Origin: Billgrantia lactosivorans
Lineage (GTDB): Bacteria > Pseudomonadota > Gammaproteobacteria > Pseudomonadales > Halomonadaceae
DNA length: 64,000 nucleotides
Reading direction: 5' to 3'
NCBI RefSeq assembly: GCF_003254665.1
Contig: NZ_QHGY01000005.1
Span: 1 to 64,000 of the forward strand
Shown here: piece by piece, positions 45,909 through 53,829 of the stretch
Position numbering within the stretch: the first letter of the stretch is position 1
Layout: every line of letters starts with the position of its first letter
Translations under genes and position numbers: made by a program
The notes under the pieces: generated by a model
Told to the model about the DNA's origin: nothing
Database searches by the model: none
Seen by the model: only the letters and a program-made list of their open reading frames with translations

Positions 45909-46253
45909 ATGATCAAGAAAAGCGTGGCAGTACTGGCCATTTCCAGCATGCTGGCCGCCCCCCTCGCACTCGCCCAGGGCGCTGCCGAAGCAGCCGCTGG
46001 CTCACAGGCCGCCGGTGCAGGTAGCGCTGGTGCAGCTGCTGGCAGCGCTGGTGCAGGTGCCGCTGGAGCCGCGGCATCCACCGGGCCTTTGGCGGGTATT
46101 GCTACGGCTACTGGACTGTCAACGGCAGCAGTGGCTGGGATTGGTGTTGCCACAGCGGTTGCAGTCGGTGTCGGAGTAGCGGCAAGTGGTAGCGATGGCG
46201 GAAGCGGCGCGCCTGGTACAACTGGCACAACGGGCACCACCGGCACACGCTAA
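45909..46253 (+). CDS. yjbE: YjbE-like secreted Gly/Ala/Thr-rich protein
   Basis: Small exported protein of 114 residues with a signal peptide (MIKKSVAVLAISSML...LALA) and a mature part made almost only of Gly, Ala, Ser and Thr, ending in repeated TGTT-like units. That composition and its place ahead of yjbF, yjbG and yjbH match E. coli YjbE, a poorly understood part of an exopolysaccharide operon. ATG 45909 has GGGAG eight bases upstream. It could be a matrix protein or chaperone for polymer secretion; this is inference. Confidence 0.82.
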   Translation: MIKKSVAVLAISSMLAAPLALAQGAAEAAAGSQAAGAGSAGAAAGSAGAGAAGAAASTGPLAGIATATGLSTAAVAGIGVATAVAVGVGVAASGSDGGSGAPGTTGTTGTTGTR

Positions 46254-46255
46254 GC

Positions 46256-46912
46256 ATGGATCAGCAAGCACTTTTTCAGGGCCGCCTGCGGGCGGTCTTG
46301 TTGTTCCTTCTGCTGGCAAGCCAAGCCGGGTGCGCCAGCGATGGGCTGACGCCTCTTGGCGCCTCGCTGCAGGCTTTACTCCCGAATTCGGAGTCTCTCG
46401 GTGACCAGGCCCGGGACATTCCCTACGCCAGCCTGGCCATCAAAGCCGGTGATGTACGTGGCTTGATGGTGATGGGAGCGCAGCAGGGAGGCTTCAGCTA
46501 TTGGCCTTCCCGGGAGGGCTTGCTGCTGACTTTCCAGGACGATGCGCTGATGACCTTCACGGGCCTGGAGCAGGAGCTGCTTTCCACCCGGTACGATTCA
46601 GCAACGCTACCCTGGCAGCAGGCCTCGCCTGCCCCGTTTCGCATCACGCTGCGCTGGCGCGGCACCCAGGGGCAACTGCACAGCGATGTCGCCGGCGGCC
46701 AGCTGCACTGCGGGGAACCCTCCCAACGCTCGTTGCCGATGGGAAACCGCTTGCTGCAACCCTGCGAGCAGCGCCTGACCTGGACCGATGGCAGTCAGAC
46801 AGAAGCCACCCTATGGCGAGACCCGCAAACCTTCGCCTTGTGGGAATGGAATGGGCAGCTGTGGCCCGGTGCCCCCAGGGTGCACTGGCAAGTGGCCCGA
46901 CAATGGTGGTAA
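46256..46912 (+). CDS. yjbF: YjbF/GfcB-family lipoprotein
   Basis: A 218-residue outer-membrane lipoprotein candidate with signal peptide and lipobox (LLLASQAGC at about 18-26). The mature part is beta-rich (YASLAIKAGDVRGLMVMG, GLLLTFQDDALMTFTGL, RITLRWRG) and matches the YjbF/GfcB family of group 4 capsule and exopolysaccharide operons. It starts two bases after yjbE and is followed closely by yjbG. Biochemical role unknown. Confidence 0.87.
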   Translation: MDQQALFQGRLRAVLLFLLLASQAGCASDGLTPLGASLQALLPNSESLGDQARDIPYASLAIKAGDVRGLMVMGAQQGGFSYWPSREGLLLTFQDDALMTFTGLEQELLSTRYDSATLPWQQASPAPFRITLRWRGTQGQLHSDVAGGQLHCGEPSQRSLPMGNRLLQPCEQRLTWTDGSQTEATLWRDPQTFALWEWNGQLWPGAPRVHWQVARQWW

Positions 46913-46928
46913 GCGAGTCGCCCAAGCA

Positions 46929-47684
46929 ATGATAAAACCTGCCTTTCCTACCCCCCGGCCCGCCTTGTCGGCGTGCCTGGTCTCGCTGCCGATGATCCTG
47001 CTGACTTTGCTGATCGGGCCGATGCCTGCAAGGGGCGACACCCTGGCCGAAGCCTGGGTCAGCAATCAGGCGCAGCGTACACATGCCATCGACTGGGCCT
47101 ACAGCTTCGCCCTGCGCAAGAGCGCTATCGAGGCCGGCGCGATGGGTGACAGTGCTGCCCTCGATGCCCTGGCTGCCCTGGCACACCGGGCACCAGCGCC
47201 CTGGCAAGAAGCGTGGCACGCCGAACTGGCACGAACCCAGGCGCAGCCCCAGAGGAGCCCAGAGCGTTTCGATCTGCCCTACTTGCTCGCAGACCTGCGC
47301 CGTAACGTGCAGCTCGATGCCCTGCAACACTACGGCGTTTGCCAGGCCCCGCCATGGGTCGAATTGTGGACGAGCCGGGGCGTGGAGCGCCGGCACTGGG
47401 AGCCAGGCAGCACCACTGCCGCATTGTTCAAGACGCTGCCGAAGGATGCTCGCCATCGTGTCGACCATGCCTACCTGGTCGACCCCCTGGGAGTGGTGCA
47501 TCGCCTGGGGGTGGCGCCCTGGAATCAGGACATCCTGCCGGTTTCGCCAGGCAGCCGCCTGGTGATAGTGCCGCGCCATTCGCGGCAGCATCAGCGCCAC
47601 GCCCGGCAGGTGGCCGAACGGGTCGCCGGGTGGCTGGCCACCCAGCTTCCCGGAGACGTGTGCGAGATCATCACATGGGACTGA
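46929..47684 (+). CDS. yjbG: YjbG/GfcC-family periplasmic protein
   Basis: A 251-residue protein with a signal peptide (LSACLVSLPMILLTLLIGPMPARG) and a mature region containing two SLBB-like/beta-grasp segments as in GfcC: FDLPYLLADLRRNVQLDA, GSRLVIVPRH. GfcC is a periplasmic partner of the Wza-type export channel. ATG 46929 was chosen; the frame is open further upstream but overlaps yjbF. Its last codons overlap the yjbH start by about ten bases. Confidence 0.87.
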   Translation: MIKPAFPTPRPALSACLVSLPMILLTLLIGPMPARGDTLAEAWVSNQAQRTHAIDWAYSFALRKSAIEAGAMGDSAALDALAALAHRAPAPWQEAWHAELARTQAQPQRSPERFDLPYLLADLRRNVQLDALQHYGVCQAPPWVELWTSRGVERRHWEPGSTTAALFKTLPKDARHRVDHAYLVDPLGVVHRLGVAPWNQDILPVSPGSRLVIVPRHSRQHQRHARQVAERVAGWLATQLPGDVCEIITWD

Positions 47685-49807
47685 AACAGCACTCGCTTTG
47701 CCGCGCGATCGCCCTGGCAAGCGTTGCCCTCGCCTCACTGCCGGCACAAGGCGCAGAGCCGGCAGCCAGTGCAGGCATTGGCCAGGGTCATAACGATTTT
47801 GGCGGTATTGGGCTGATGCAGACGCCAACGGCACGCATGGCGCCACTGGGCCACTTTTCCGCCACCTTCAATCGCACCGCGCCCTATCGCCGCTACGGGA
47901 TCTTCTTCCAACCCATTGACTGGCTGGAAGCGGGCTTTCGCTACGTGGAGATCGAGGACAGGCTCTACGGCGAGGCGATTGCCGGCGACAGGAAGTATCT
48001 CGACAAGGGCTTCGATGCCAAGGTTCGCCTGCTGCGCGAGGGCTACTTTCACCCTGAGATTGCCGTGGGCCTGCTCGATGCGGGGGGCACGACGCTGTTC
48101 GGGGCGGAATATCTGGTCGCCAGCAAGCGCTGGTATGACTGGGATTTTCACCTCGGCCTGGGCTGGGGCTACCTTGGCCGCGCCGGCGACATGTCCAACC
48201 CGCTGGGGCTGGTCGATGACAGGGCCAAGGAACGGCCGCGCTTTGCCGGAACCGCAGATGGCGGCGAGCTTTCGCTTTCGCAGATGTTCCGCGGCCCGGT
48301 GGCCTGGTTCGGCGGCGTGGAGTATCAGACCCCCTGGCAACCCTTGCTGCTGCAGGTGGAGCTGGAGGGTAACGACTACTCTGCGGATCGCGCGGAATCG
48401 GATATCCCGCAGGACTCCCGGCTCAACTACGGCGCGCGGCTACGGCTGAGCGAAAACCTGGCGCTCAAGGCCGGCTGGCAGCGTGGCAATACCGCCATGC
48501 TGGGCTTGAGCCTTTCCACCAACCTGGCAGGGCTTTCCCAGGTCAAGCGTGACCCCCCGCCGGTGGCGCTGGAGCCTGCACAACCCTGGCATACCATGGA
48601 CTGGGGCGCTGTCAGCGAGGAACTGGAGTCGAACGCCGGGGTGCGAGTGCATCGCATACGGGCCACCGACACCACGCTGCAGGTCGAAGGCGAGCCGGTA
48701 CGCTATCGCTCGTTGGGTACCAGCGGCGGCCGCGCCAGCCGCATCCTGCACAACCGCAGCGCCAGCAACATCGAGACCTTCGAGTACCGCTGGGAGCAGC
48801 AGGGCCTGACGGTACGAGAGGATCGCTACCCGCGCCAGGCCTTCGTCGCGGCCAGCCAGTCGCGCGACGCCGAGTCGAGCTTTTACGATGCGCTGGATAT
48901 CGGTTCGCCCCAGCCAGATCCCGATGCGTCACTCTATTACGCCGAAACCCTGTACGAAGCCCCGACAAGGCGGTTCCAGTACCGCATCGGCCCGGGGCTG
49001 ATGCAGAACTTCGGCGGCCCCGATGGCTACCTCTACCGGCTTTCGATCAATGCCGATGCCGAGTACCGGACCAGCCGTCACGGCTGGTTTTCGGGCAACC
49101 TCTCCTGGACGCTGGCCGACAACCTCGACAAGTACGAGTACATTGCGGAGTCGAAATTGCCCCGGGTGCGTACCTACATCGGCGATTACCTGGCTGAGGC
49201 GGACCTGGGGCTCGGCAACCTGCAGTACACGCATACCGCGCAGCTGGGCAGCGACTGGTTCGCCATGGGCTATGCCGGGTACCTGGAAATGATGTATGCC
49301 GGCGCCGGCACCGAAATACTCTACCGCCCCCTTGCCAGCCGCTGGGCCATTGGCGCGGATGCCAACCTGGTGAAGCAACGTGACTTCGACCAGCAATTCG
49401 GGCTGCGCGACTACAACGTCTGGACCGGGCACCTGAGCGGCTATTGGGAGACCGGCTTCGAGGACATCCTGGCCAAGGCCAGCGTCGGGCGTTATCTGGC
49501 AGGCGACCTGGGGGTCACGCTGGATCTCTCGCGCGAGTTCGCCTCAGGGGTGCGAATCGGCGGCTGGGCAACGCTGACCGATGCGGGTAGCGATTTCGGC
49601 GAGGGCAGCTTCGACAAGGCGCTCTACCTCTCGATACCGCTCGATGCCTTCTTCGTTCGCTCGAGCCGCGACCGGGCCGACATTGCCTGGCAGCCGCTCA
49701 CGCGTGACGGCGGCGCCCGCCTGAACCGCCGGTACTCGCTGTACCGGCTCACCGAGGAGCGCAGCCACGGCAGCTACGAAACGGGGTTCAACGGGGTGTG
49801 GGAGTGA
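47675..49807 (+). CDS. yjbH: YjbH/GfcD-family outer-membrane protein
   Basis: Large outer-membrane beta-barrel-like protein of 710 residues, near E. coli YjbH (698). It has a signal peptide, then GGIGLMQTPTARMAPLGHFSATF, a typical start of this family, then a barrel-like pattern with alternating aromatic strands and a periplasmic-like central segment (~300-420). The second half has GNLSWTLADNLDKYEY and YNVWTGHLSGYWETGF. Proposed to be a porin for exopolysaccharide; evidence for the family in the literature is indirect. Confidence 0.9.
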   Translation: MGLKQHSLCRAIALASVALASLPAQGAEPAASAGIGQGHNDFGGIGLMQTPTARMAPLGHFSATFNRTAPYRRYGIFFQPIDWLEAGFRYVEIEDRLYGEAIAGDRKYLDKGFDAKVRLLREGYFHPEIAVGLLDAGGTTLFGAEYLVASKRWYDWDFHLGLGWGYLGRAGDMSNPLGLVDDRAKERPRFAGTADGGELSLSQMFRGPVAWFGGVEYQTPWQPLLLQVELEGNDYSADRAESDIPQDSRLNYGARLRLSENLALKAGWQRGNTAMLGLSLSTNLAGLSQVKRDPPPVALEPAQPWHTMDWGAVSEELESNAGVRVHRIRATDTTLQVEGEPVRYRSLGTSGGRASRILHNRSASNIETFEYRWEQQGLTVREDRYPRQAFVAASQSRDAESSFYDALDIGSPQPDPDASLYYAETLYEAPTRRFQYRIGPGLMQNFGGPDGYLYRLSINADAEYRTSRHGWFSGNLSWTLADNLDKYEYIAESKLPRVRTYIGDYLAEADLGLGNLQYTHTAQLGSDWFAMGYAGYLEMMYAGAGTEILYRPLASRWAIGADANLVKQRDFDQQFGLRDYNVWTGHLSGYWETGFEDILAKASVGRYLAGDLGVTLDLSREFASGVRIGGWATLTDAGSDFGEGSFDKALYLSIPLDAFFVRSSRDRADIAWQPLTRDGGARLNRRYSLYRLTEERSHGSYETGFNGVWE

Positions 49808-50091
49808 GGGCGACTACTACCATTTCCTAATTTTAAACAATTTATTGGCACAATAAGCTGAAAAAACGATTTTTCCTGGTCTGAACAGACAACATAAAAA
49901 ATGAAAAGAACATAGAGCGAAGCCACCAGAGCTTTGCCGTACGCAAGGAACCGGGATGTACCAGACAGGGAAGCCGTGCTGCCTTCCATGGCAGCCCCAT
50001 GCCTCGATTCGCCGAGCGCTCTCGCTCATTGGCATGAGTGAATCCTGCCAGCCCCGCCAACAGGCACGGGGCGCTTCGAGGCGAGGTGCAC

Positions 50092-51470
50092 ATGGCCCAA
50101 CTTGAGCGAATGGTCGGCCTGGGGCACGCGCTGATTCAGCGCTGCTGGCAATTCGCCGGGGTTCGCTATCTGGCCTACGTGGCACTGGGGGTGTGGGCGC
50201 TGGCGGCAGACCCCTTCACGCTCTCCTCCAGCTCGGATAACGCCCTCTCGCGTGAGTATCAGAACCTTCATGTGCGGCTCTCGGGTGTCGATCGCGCCCC
50301 GCTGACGGTGGTGAAGATCGATGCGCAGAGCATCCAGGAGCTGCATGGCGGCGGCAGTGGCTGGATGTCGAGCATCGACTGGCCCCTGGATTATGCCGAC
50401 CATGCCAGGCTGATCACCGACCTCACCGCCAACCAGCCGCACCCGCCAAGCGCGCTTTTCTATGACATTTTCTTCGAGGCGCCACGAAGCGCCAGCGGCG
50501 ATCTCGGGCGGCTGGGCAGCCGACTCTCCATGCTTTCGCGAGAGGGCGGCACCGAACTGATCCTGGCCGGTGGCGGCAGCCCCATGCCCATGCTTCGGCC
50601 CGCCTTCGAGCTGCTGCAGCAGCCCAAGCTGGCGCCGACTGCGTGGAGCGGGCATGGCGATGACTACCCCTTCACGGCGACCGTCCCCTTTCAGAACCAC
50701 GCCGGTCTCGAGACCCTGCCGACGCCGGCGGTGGCCGTGTACCAGGCGCTTTGTGAAGCCTCGAACCGTTCCTGCGACTGGCTTGAGCCATCCCGGGCTC
50801 CCGACCTTTCCGTGCAATGGTCGGCCCGGCAAGCGCAGGAGTGCGTGCCGGCCGAACCCTTCAGCCGTACCGGGGCCTGCTGCAACGCTTCCTCGAGGGC
50901 GTGCTGCAGGGACTCTACAGCAGGGCCGAGCCGGGCCACCTCTCCGCCGAGTGCCTGCCGGTCAACGTCGTTCGTGCGTCGCAGCTGTATGGCGATGACC
51001 CGGTCTCGCTGGTTCCGCCGGGCATCGAGGAAGGCACACCGTATGCCGTGATGGTCGGTGTCGTCATGCCCAGCTCGCTCGACTACGTCGACACGCCCAT
51101 CTACGAGCGGCTGCCCGGCGTCATGCTGCATGCGGTCGCGTTCGAGAACCTGTGGCGGCTGGAGAACGGCTATTTCCGCTATCGCGACGTCACGCTCTGG
51201 GGCTTGGCCACATGGTGCCTGGCCGTACTGCTGTTCATGCTGCAGGCGCGGCGGCGCCGTGTCGCCCCGCTGCGTACGCGGATTCCGATGGTGTTCGTCT
51301 GGTGGGGGGTCATTACCGTGGCCGTGCTCCTGGTTCAACTGGTCTTCCACAACCTGATGCGAATCGTGCCGGAAGGATGGCTATCGCTGATCGCCATCGT
51401 TCCCCTGCTTCGCGAAGTCGTGCTGCGCAACGAGGCAGCCACCCAGCCCATGAAGGAGACAAAAGAATGA
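50092..51470 (+). pseudogene. CHASE2-domain membrane protein, frameshifted
   Basis: The first frame (50092 to about 50863) has a TM segment near residue 25, then LTVVKIDAQSIQEL and GWPLDYADHARLI-like residues with FYDIFFEAP, the hallmarks of a CHASE2 sensor. Near 50863 the sense moves to the next frame, which continues YRGLLQRFLEG, VMPSSLDYVDTPIYERLPGVMLHA and two C-terminal TM segments. The change equals loss of one base. CHASE2 proteins normally carry cyclase, kinase or other output domains; here none follows the membrane segments even if repaired. It may be a true pseudogene or a sequencing error. Confidence 0.75.
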
Positions 51471-51838
51471 AAACAACGCCTACGCTGTGTGCCGCCGTCA
51501 TGATGGCGCTGGCCTCGGGTGCCTGGGCCGAAGCGGTGCAGATCGTGGAGATTCCCAGCCCCCGGTTCACCGAAGCTCAACAGCTCAGCAGCGACCAGTG
51601 GCTGCTGGTCGAGGAAATTGCCGGGCTTGCCCTGCCGCTTGCGGCCCGCGCCGACGCTTCCAGCTCTCAGCGTGAGCTGCTGTTTACCGTCGCCGGGGAG
51701 CAGTATCGCATCGCGCGCGCCGATGTCGTGCTCGCCGACGAGTCGCTCGTGACCAGCGCCTGCGACACGGTTCCCCTGGCCCTGGCCGCGGATACTCGTT
51801 CCGCCAGCGTGAAGGGGGCAGGTGAATCATGCCGCTGA
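51467..51838 (+). CDS. Small exported protein of unknown function
   Basis: A 123-residue protein starting MKTTPTLCAAVMMALASGAWA, a clear signal peptide, followed by a soluble domain with VEIPSPRFTEAQQLSSDQ and RELLFTVAGEQYRIARADVV. Two Cys lie near the C-terminus. ATG 51467 overlaps the CHASE2 stop as ATGA, and the stop overlaps the next gene. I do not recognise the family. The close overlaps suggest that it works with the CHASE2 protein and the M48 protease. Confidence 0.75.
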   Translation: MKTTPTLCAAVMMALASGAWAEAVQIVEIPSPRFTEAQQLSSDQWLLVEEIAGLALPLAARADASSSQRELLFTVAGEQYRIARADVVLADESLVTSACDTVPLALAADTRSASVKGAGESCR

Positions 51839-53178
51839 TGCAACGACTTGCCACCCTTCTTCTCTGCCTGGCATTGGCCGGGTGTGCCGCGCTGCCTGCG
51901 GGCGACTCCCAGCTCGCGGGGGTGACCTACGAAGTCCGCTCTGCCGATCTGCAGCAGGTACACCGCAGCGGCCGTGTGCTGGTCAGCGATCAGGAGATGC
52001 TGGACTACCTCAACGACATACTGGCACGCCTGGTGAGCGCAGCGGAAACCCCCTGCAACTGCCTCGTCGTGGTCGATACCTTTGCCGGCTACGAAGCCTA
52101 CACGCTCTCGCCCTACACCATCGTGCTGTCTGCCGGGGTCATGGCGCAGGCGGAGAGTGAAGACGAAATTGCTGGCTTGATCGCACATGAGCTCTCGCAT
52201 GTCATTCACGACGACACGACCAAGTCTCGCTTCCAGCAGGCGGCAGTCACGGCGGCACGCATCGGCGGCGTTGCCGCCGGCAATGGCTACAGCGTGTTAC
52301 TCGGCGATGCCGCCAAGGAAGCGGCCAACGGCTTGATCTACCACCGCTGGAACAGCGAGCAGGAGAGACAGGCGGACGCCTTTGCCGTGTCGCTTCTGGC
52401 GGCCGCCGGGTATTCACAGGATGGCTTGAAGATGGCCGTTCGCCGGTTGGGCAAGTATTCCGAGAGCGCCCTGGCCAGCCGCGGAGATGATACGCCCAAC
52501 TGCGTTACCGATGCGGGCGACAATCGCTATAACGTCGACTTTGCCGGCTGCGCCGCACGCATGACCGGGTCCCGCGAGAGCGTTTACGATCCCTCCGAGA
52601 TCCGCCAGGAGATGCTCAACGAGCAGATCTGGGAGCTCGAGCCTGACGAACGTCGCCGACGCCTCGGCAACGAAGTGCCTCGTTTCGCCTCCGTCGACTA
52701 TCTCTATGGGCTCAACCGCGTGGTATCGGACGACGAGGCCCAGCTACGGGCCGGACTGGCTGCCGTGGAGAACGAGCCGATACCGCCCACCCTGGAAAAC
52801 AACGCCTACGTGTACAACCACCTTTCGCAACTGCATGAGATGCTTGGCAACGCTGAAGAGGCCGAGAATTACTTCTTGAAAACCCTCGAGAGCGACTACC
52901 GCACCACGTATAACTACAGGCGGCTACTGAACCATGTGAACCAGCAAAGCGACCCTCGGCTGGTCAGCCATGTGATCGGCATGATGCATGAGGACATCGG
53001 TTTTTCCAGTGAGTTGCTGCCATACGAATACTACCTGGCCAGGCGATTCGACCTGGTGCTGCTCGAAGCCCAAGCGCTGGCGCGCTGCAGCCTGAGCCTG
53101 GCGCAGGACCTGGAACGTTCACAGAGCTGCGCCGAGTTCGGTGAAGCGGCAGAGAACAACCTGATACTTCGCTTCTAG
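51829..53178 (+). CDS. M48-family metalloprotease lipoprotein
   Basis: Periplasmic Zn protease of 449 residues. The signal ends in a lipobox (LCLALAGC) at about residue 19. The catalytic HEXXH is at about 124-128 (AHELSHVIH), and the third ligand Glu lies in NSEQERQADAFAV, giving the ExxxD pattern. The C-terminal half is helical and TPR-like (LSQLHEMLGNAEEAENYFL), as in BepA-type proteases. ATG 51829 has AGGTG six bases upstream. It may process or check outer-membrane export proteins of the yjb operon upstream; this is inference from position. Confidence 0.9.
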   Translation: MPLMQRLATLLLCLALAGCAALPAGDSQLAGVTYEVRSADLQQVHRSGRVLVSDQEMLDYLNDILARLVSAAETPCNCLVVVDTFAGYEAYTLSPYTIVLSAGVMAQAESEDEIAGLIAHELSHVIHDDTTKSRFQQAAVTAARIGGVAAGNGYSVLLGDAAKEAANGLIYHRWNSEQERQADAFAVSLLAAAGYSQDGLKMAVRRLGKYSESALASRGDDTPNCVTDAGDNRYNVDFAGCAARMTGSRESVYDPSEIRQEMLNEQIWELEPDERRRRLGNEVPRFASVDYLYGLNRVVSDDEAQLRAGLAAVENEPIPPTLENNAYVYNHLSQLHEMLGNAEEAENYFLKTLESDYRTTYNYRRLLNHVNQQSDPRLVSHVIGMMHEDIGFSSELLPYEYYLARRFDLVLLEAQALARCSLSLAQDLERSQSCAEFGEAAENNLILRF

Positions 53179-53216
53179 ACGACACCCGTGCAGGACAAAA
53201 CGTGTGCCAAACAGCA

Positions 53217-53235
53217 GCCCGGCTTCATGCCGGGC
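53217..53235 (+). terminator. GC hairpin after the M48 protease gene
   Basis: Stem GCCCGGC/GCCGGGC with a five-base loop, 39 bases past the stop codon. No T-run follows. It probably separates this plus-strand block from the converging minus-strand flagellin block. Confidence 0.5.
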
Positions 53236-53409
53236 CATATCCAACTGGGCATGGCGGCATCGCATCGCTCTTTCTACTGCTGGGGAGAAGAGTAACCGGT
53301 ATCTCGTAGACTGAGCGATCCACCAAACACGCCGTAGCGATGCCATCAAGACTCAACCTCAGGTCGCAACCTGTTCTGAACCCGGTGGCATGGCAGGCAG
53401 CGTAACGTG

Positions 53410-53769
53410 TCACTGGATGCCGTCTAATTCCTGGGTGCGCTGGTAGAGCCGTCGAATGCTTTCGATGGCTACCGCTTCATGTTCATCCAGCGCCAGCATC
53501 GCCCCACCCTTCCCTTCCGGGTCATCCAAGGCATCGACCAGCTCCTCGGCATAGCGTCGGAAGAGGTGGCCCAGGTTCATGTGGATCATGGCGACCTCCA
53601 GCTCCAATTCGGCCTGTAGATTCCGCAGGCGCAGCCTCTCACTGGGGTCGCTGCAACGCGTGAGCCGGCTAGCCAGCATGTTGCTGAGAATTCGCTCGGC
53701 GGCATTGAAGTGGGGGATGAGCACATGCATCACCTTCCCGGCCGTAACCTTTACTGGCAAGTCTGACAT
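53410..53769 (-). CDS. Small helical protein downstream of flagellin, unknown function
   Basis: A 119-residue, nearly all-helical protein (ERLRLRNLQAELELEVAMIH, EHEAVAIESIRRLYQRTQEL) without signal or membrane segment. It lies 61 bases after the large flagellin gene on the same strand, so it may be a flagellar chaperone of the FliS/FliT/FlaG sort, but no family signature is visible. Two ATGs are adjacent (53772 and 53769). The sequence just before them is a run of eight G on the coding strand, occupying the ribosome-site position. Confidence 0.6.
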   Translation of the reverse strand: MSDLPVKVTAGKVMHVLIPHFNAAERILSNMLASRLTRCSDPSERLRLRNLQAELELEVAMIHMNLGHLFRRYAEELVDALDDPEGKGGAMLALDEHEAVAIESIRRLYQRTQELDGIQ

Positions 53770-53829
53770 CATCCCCCCCCGTACAAGAGCAGGAAACCCT
53801 GAGGGTGCCTCACGACACCCCGTTCATCC

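Noticed and set aside
45902..46246. Minus-strand frame opposite yjbE rich in Pro, Ala and Val
   Set aside because: It is the complement of a Gly/Ala/Thr repeat region and has no other support.
47339..47674. Upstream extension of the yjbH frame
   Set aside because: It runs inside yjbG in another frame; a signal peptide starts at ATG 47675, giving the expected family length.
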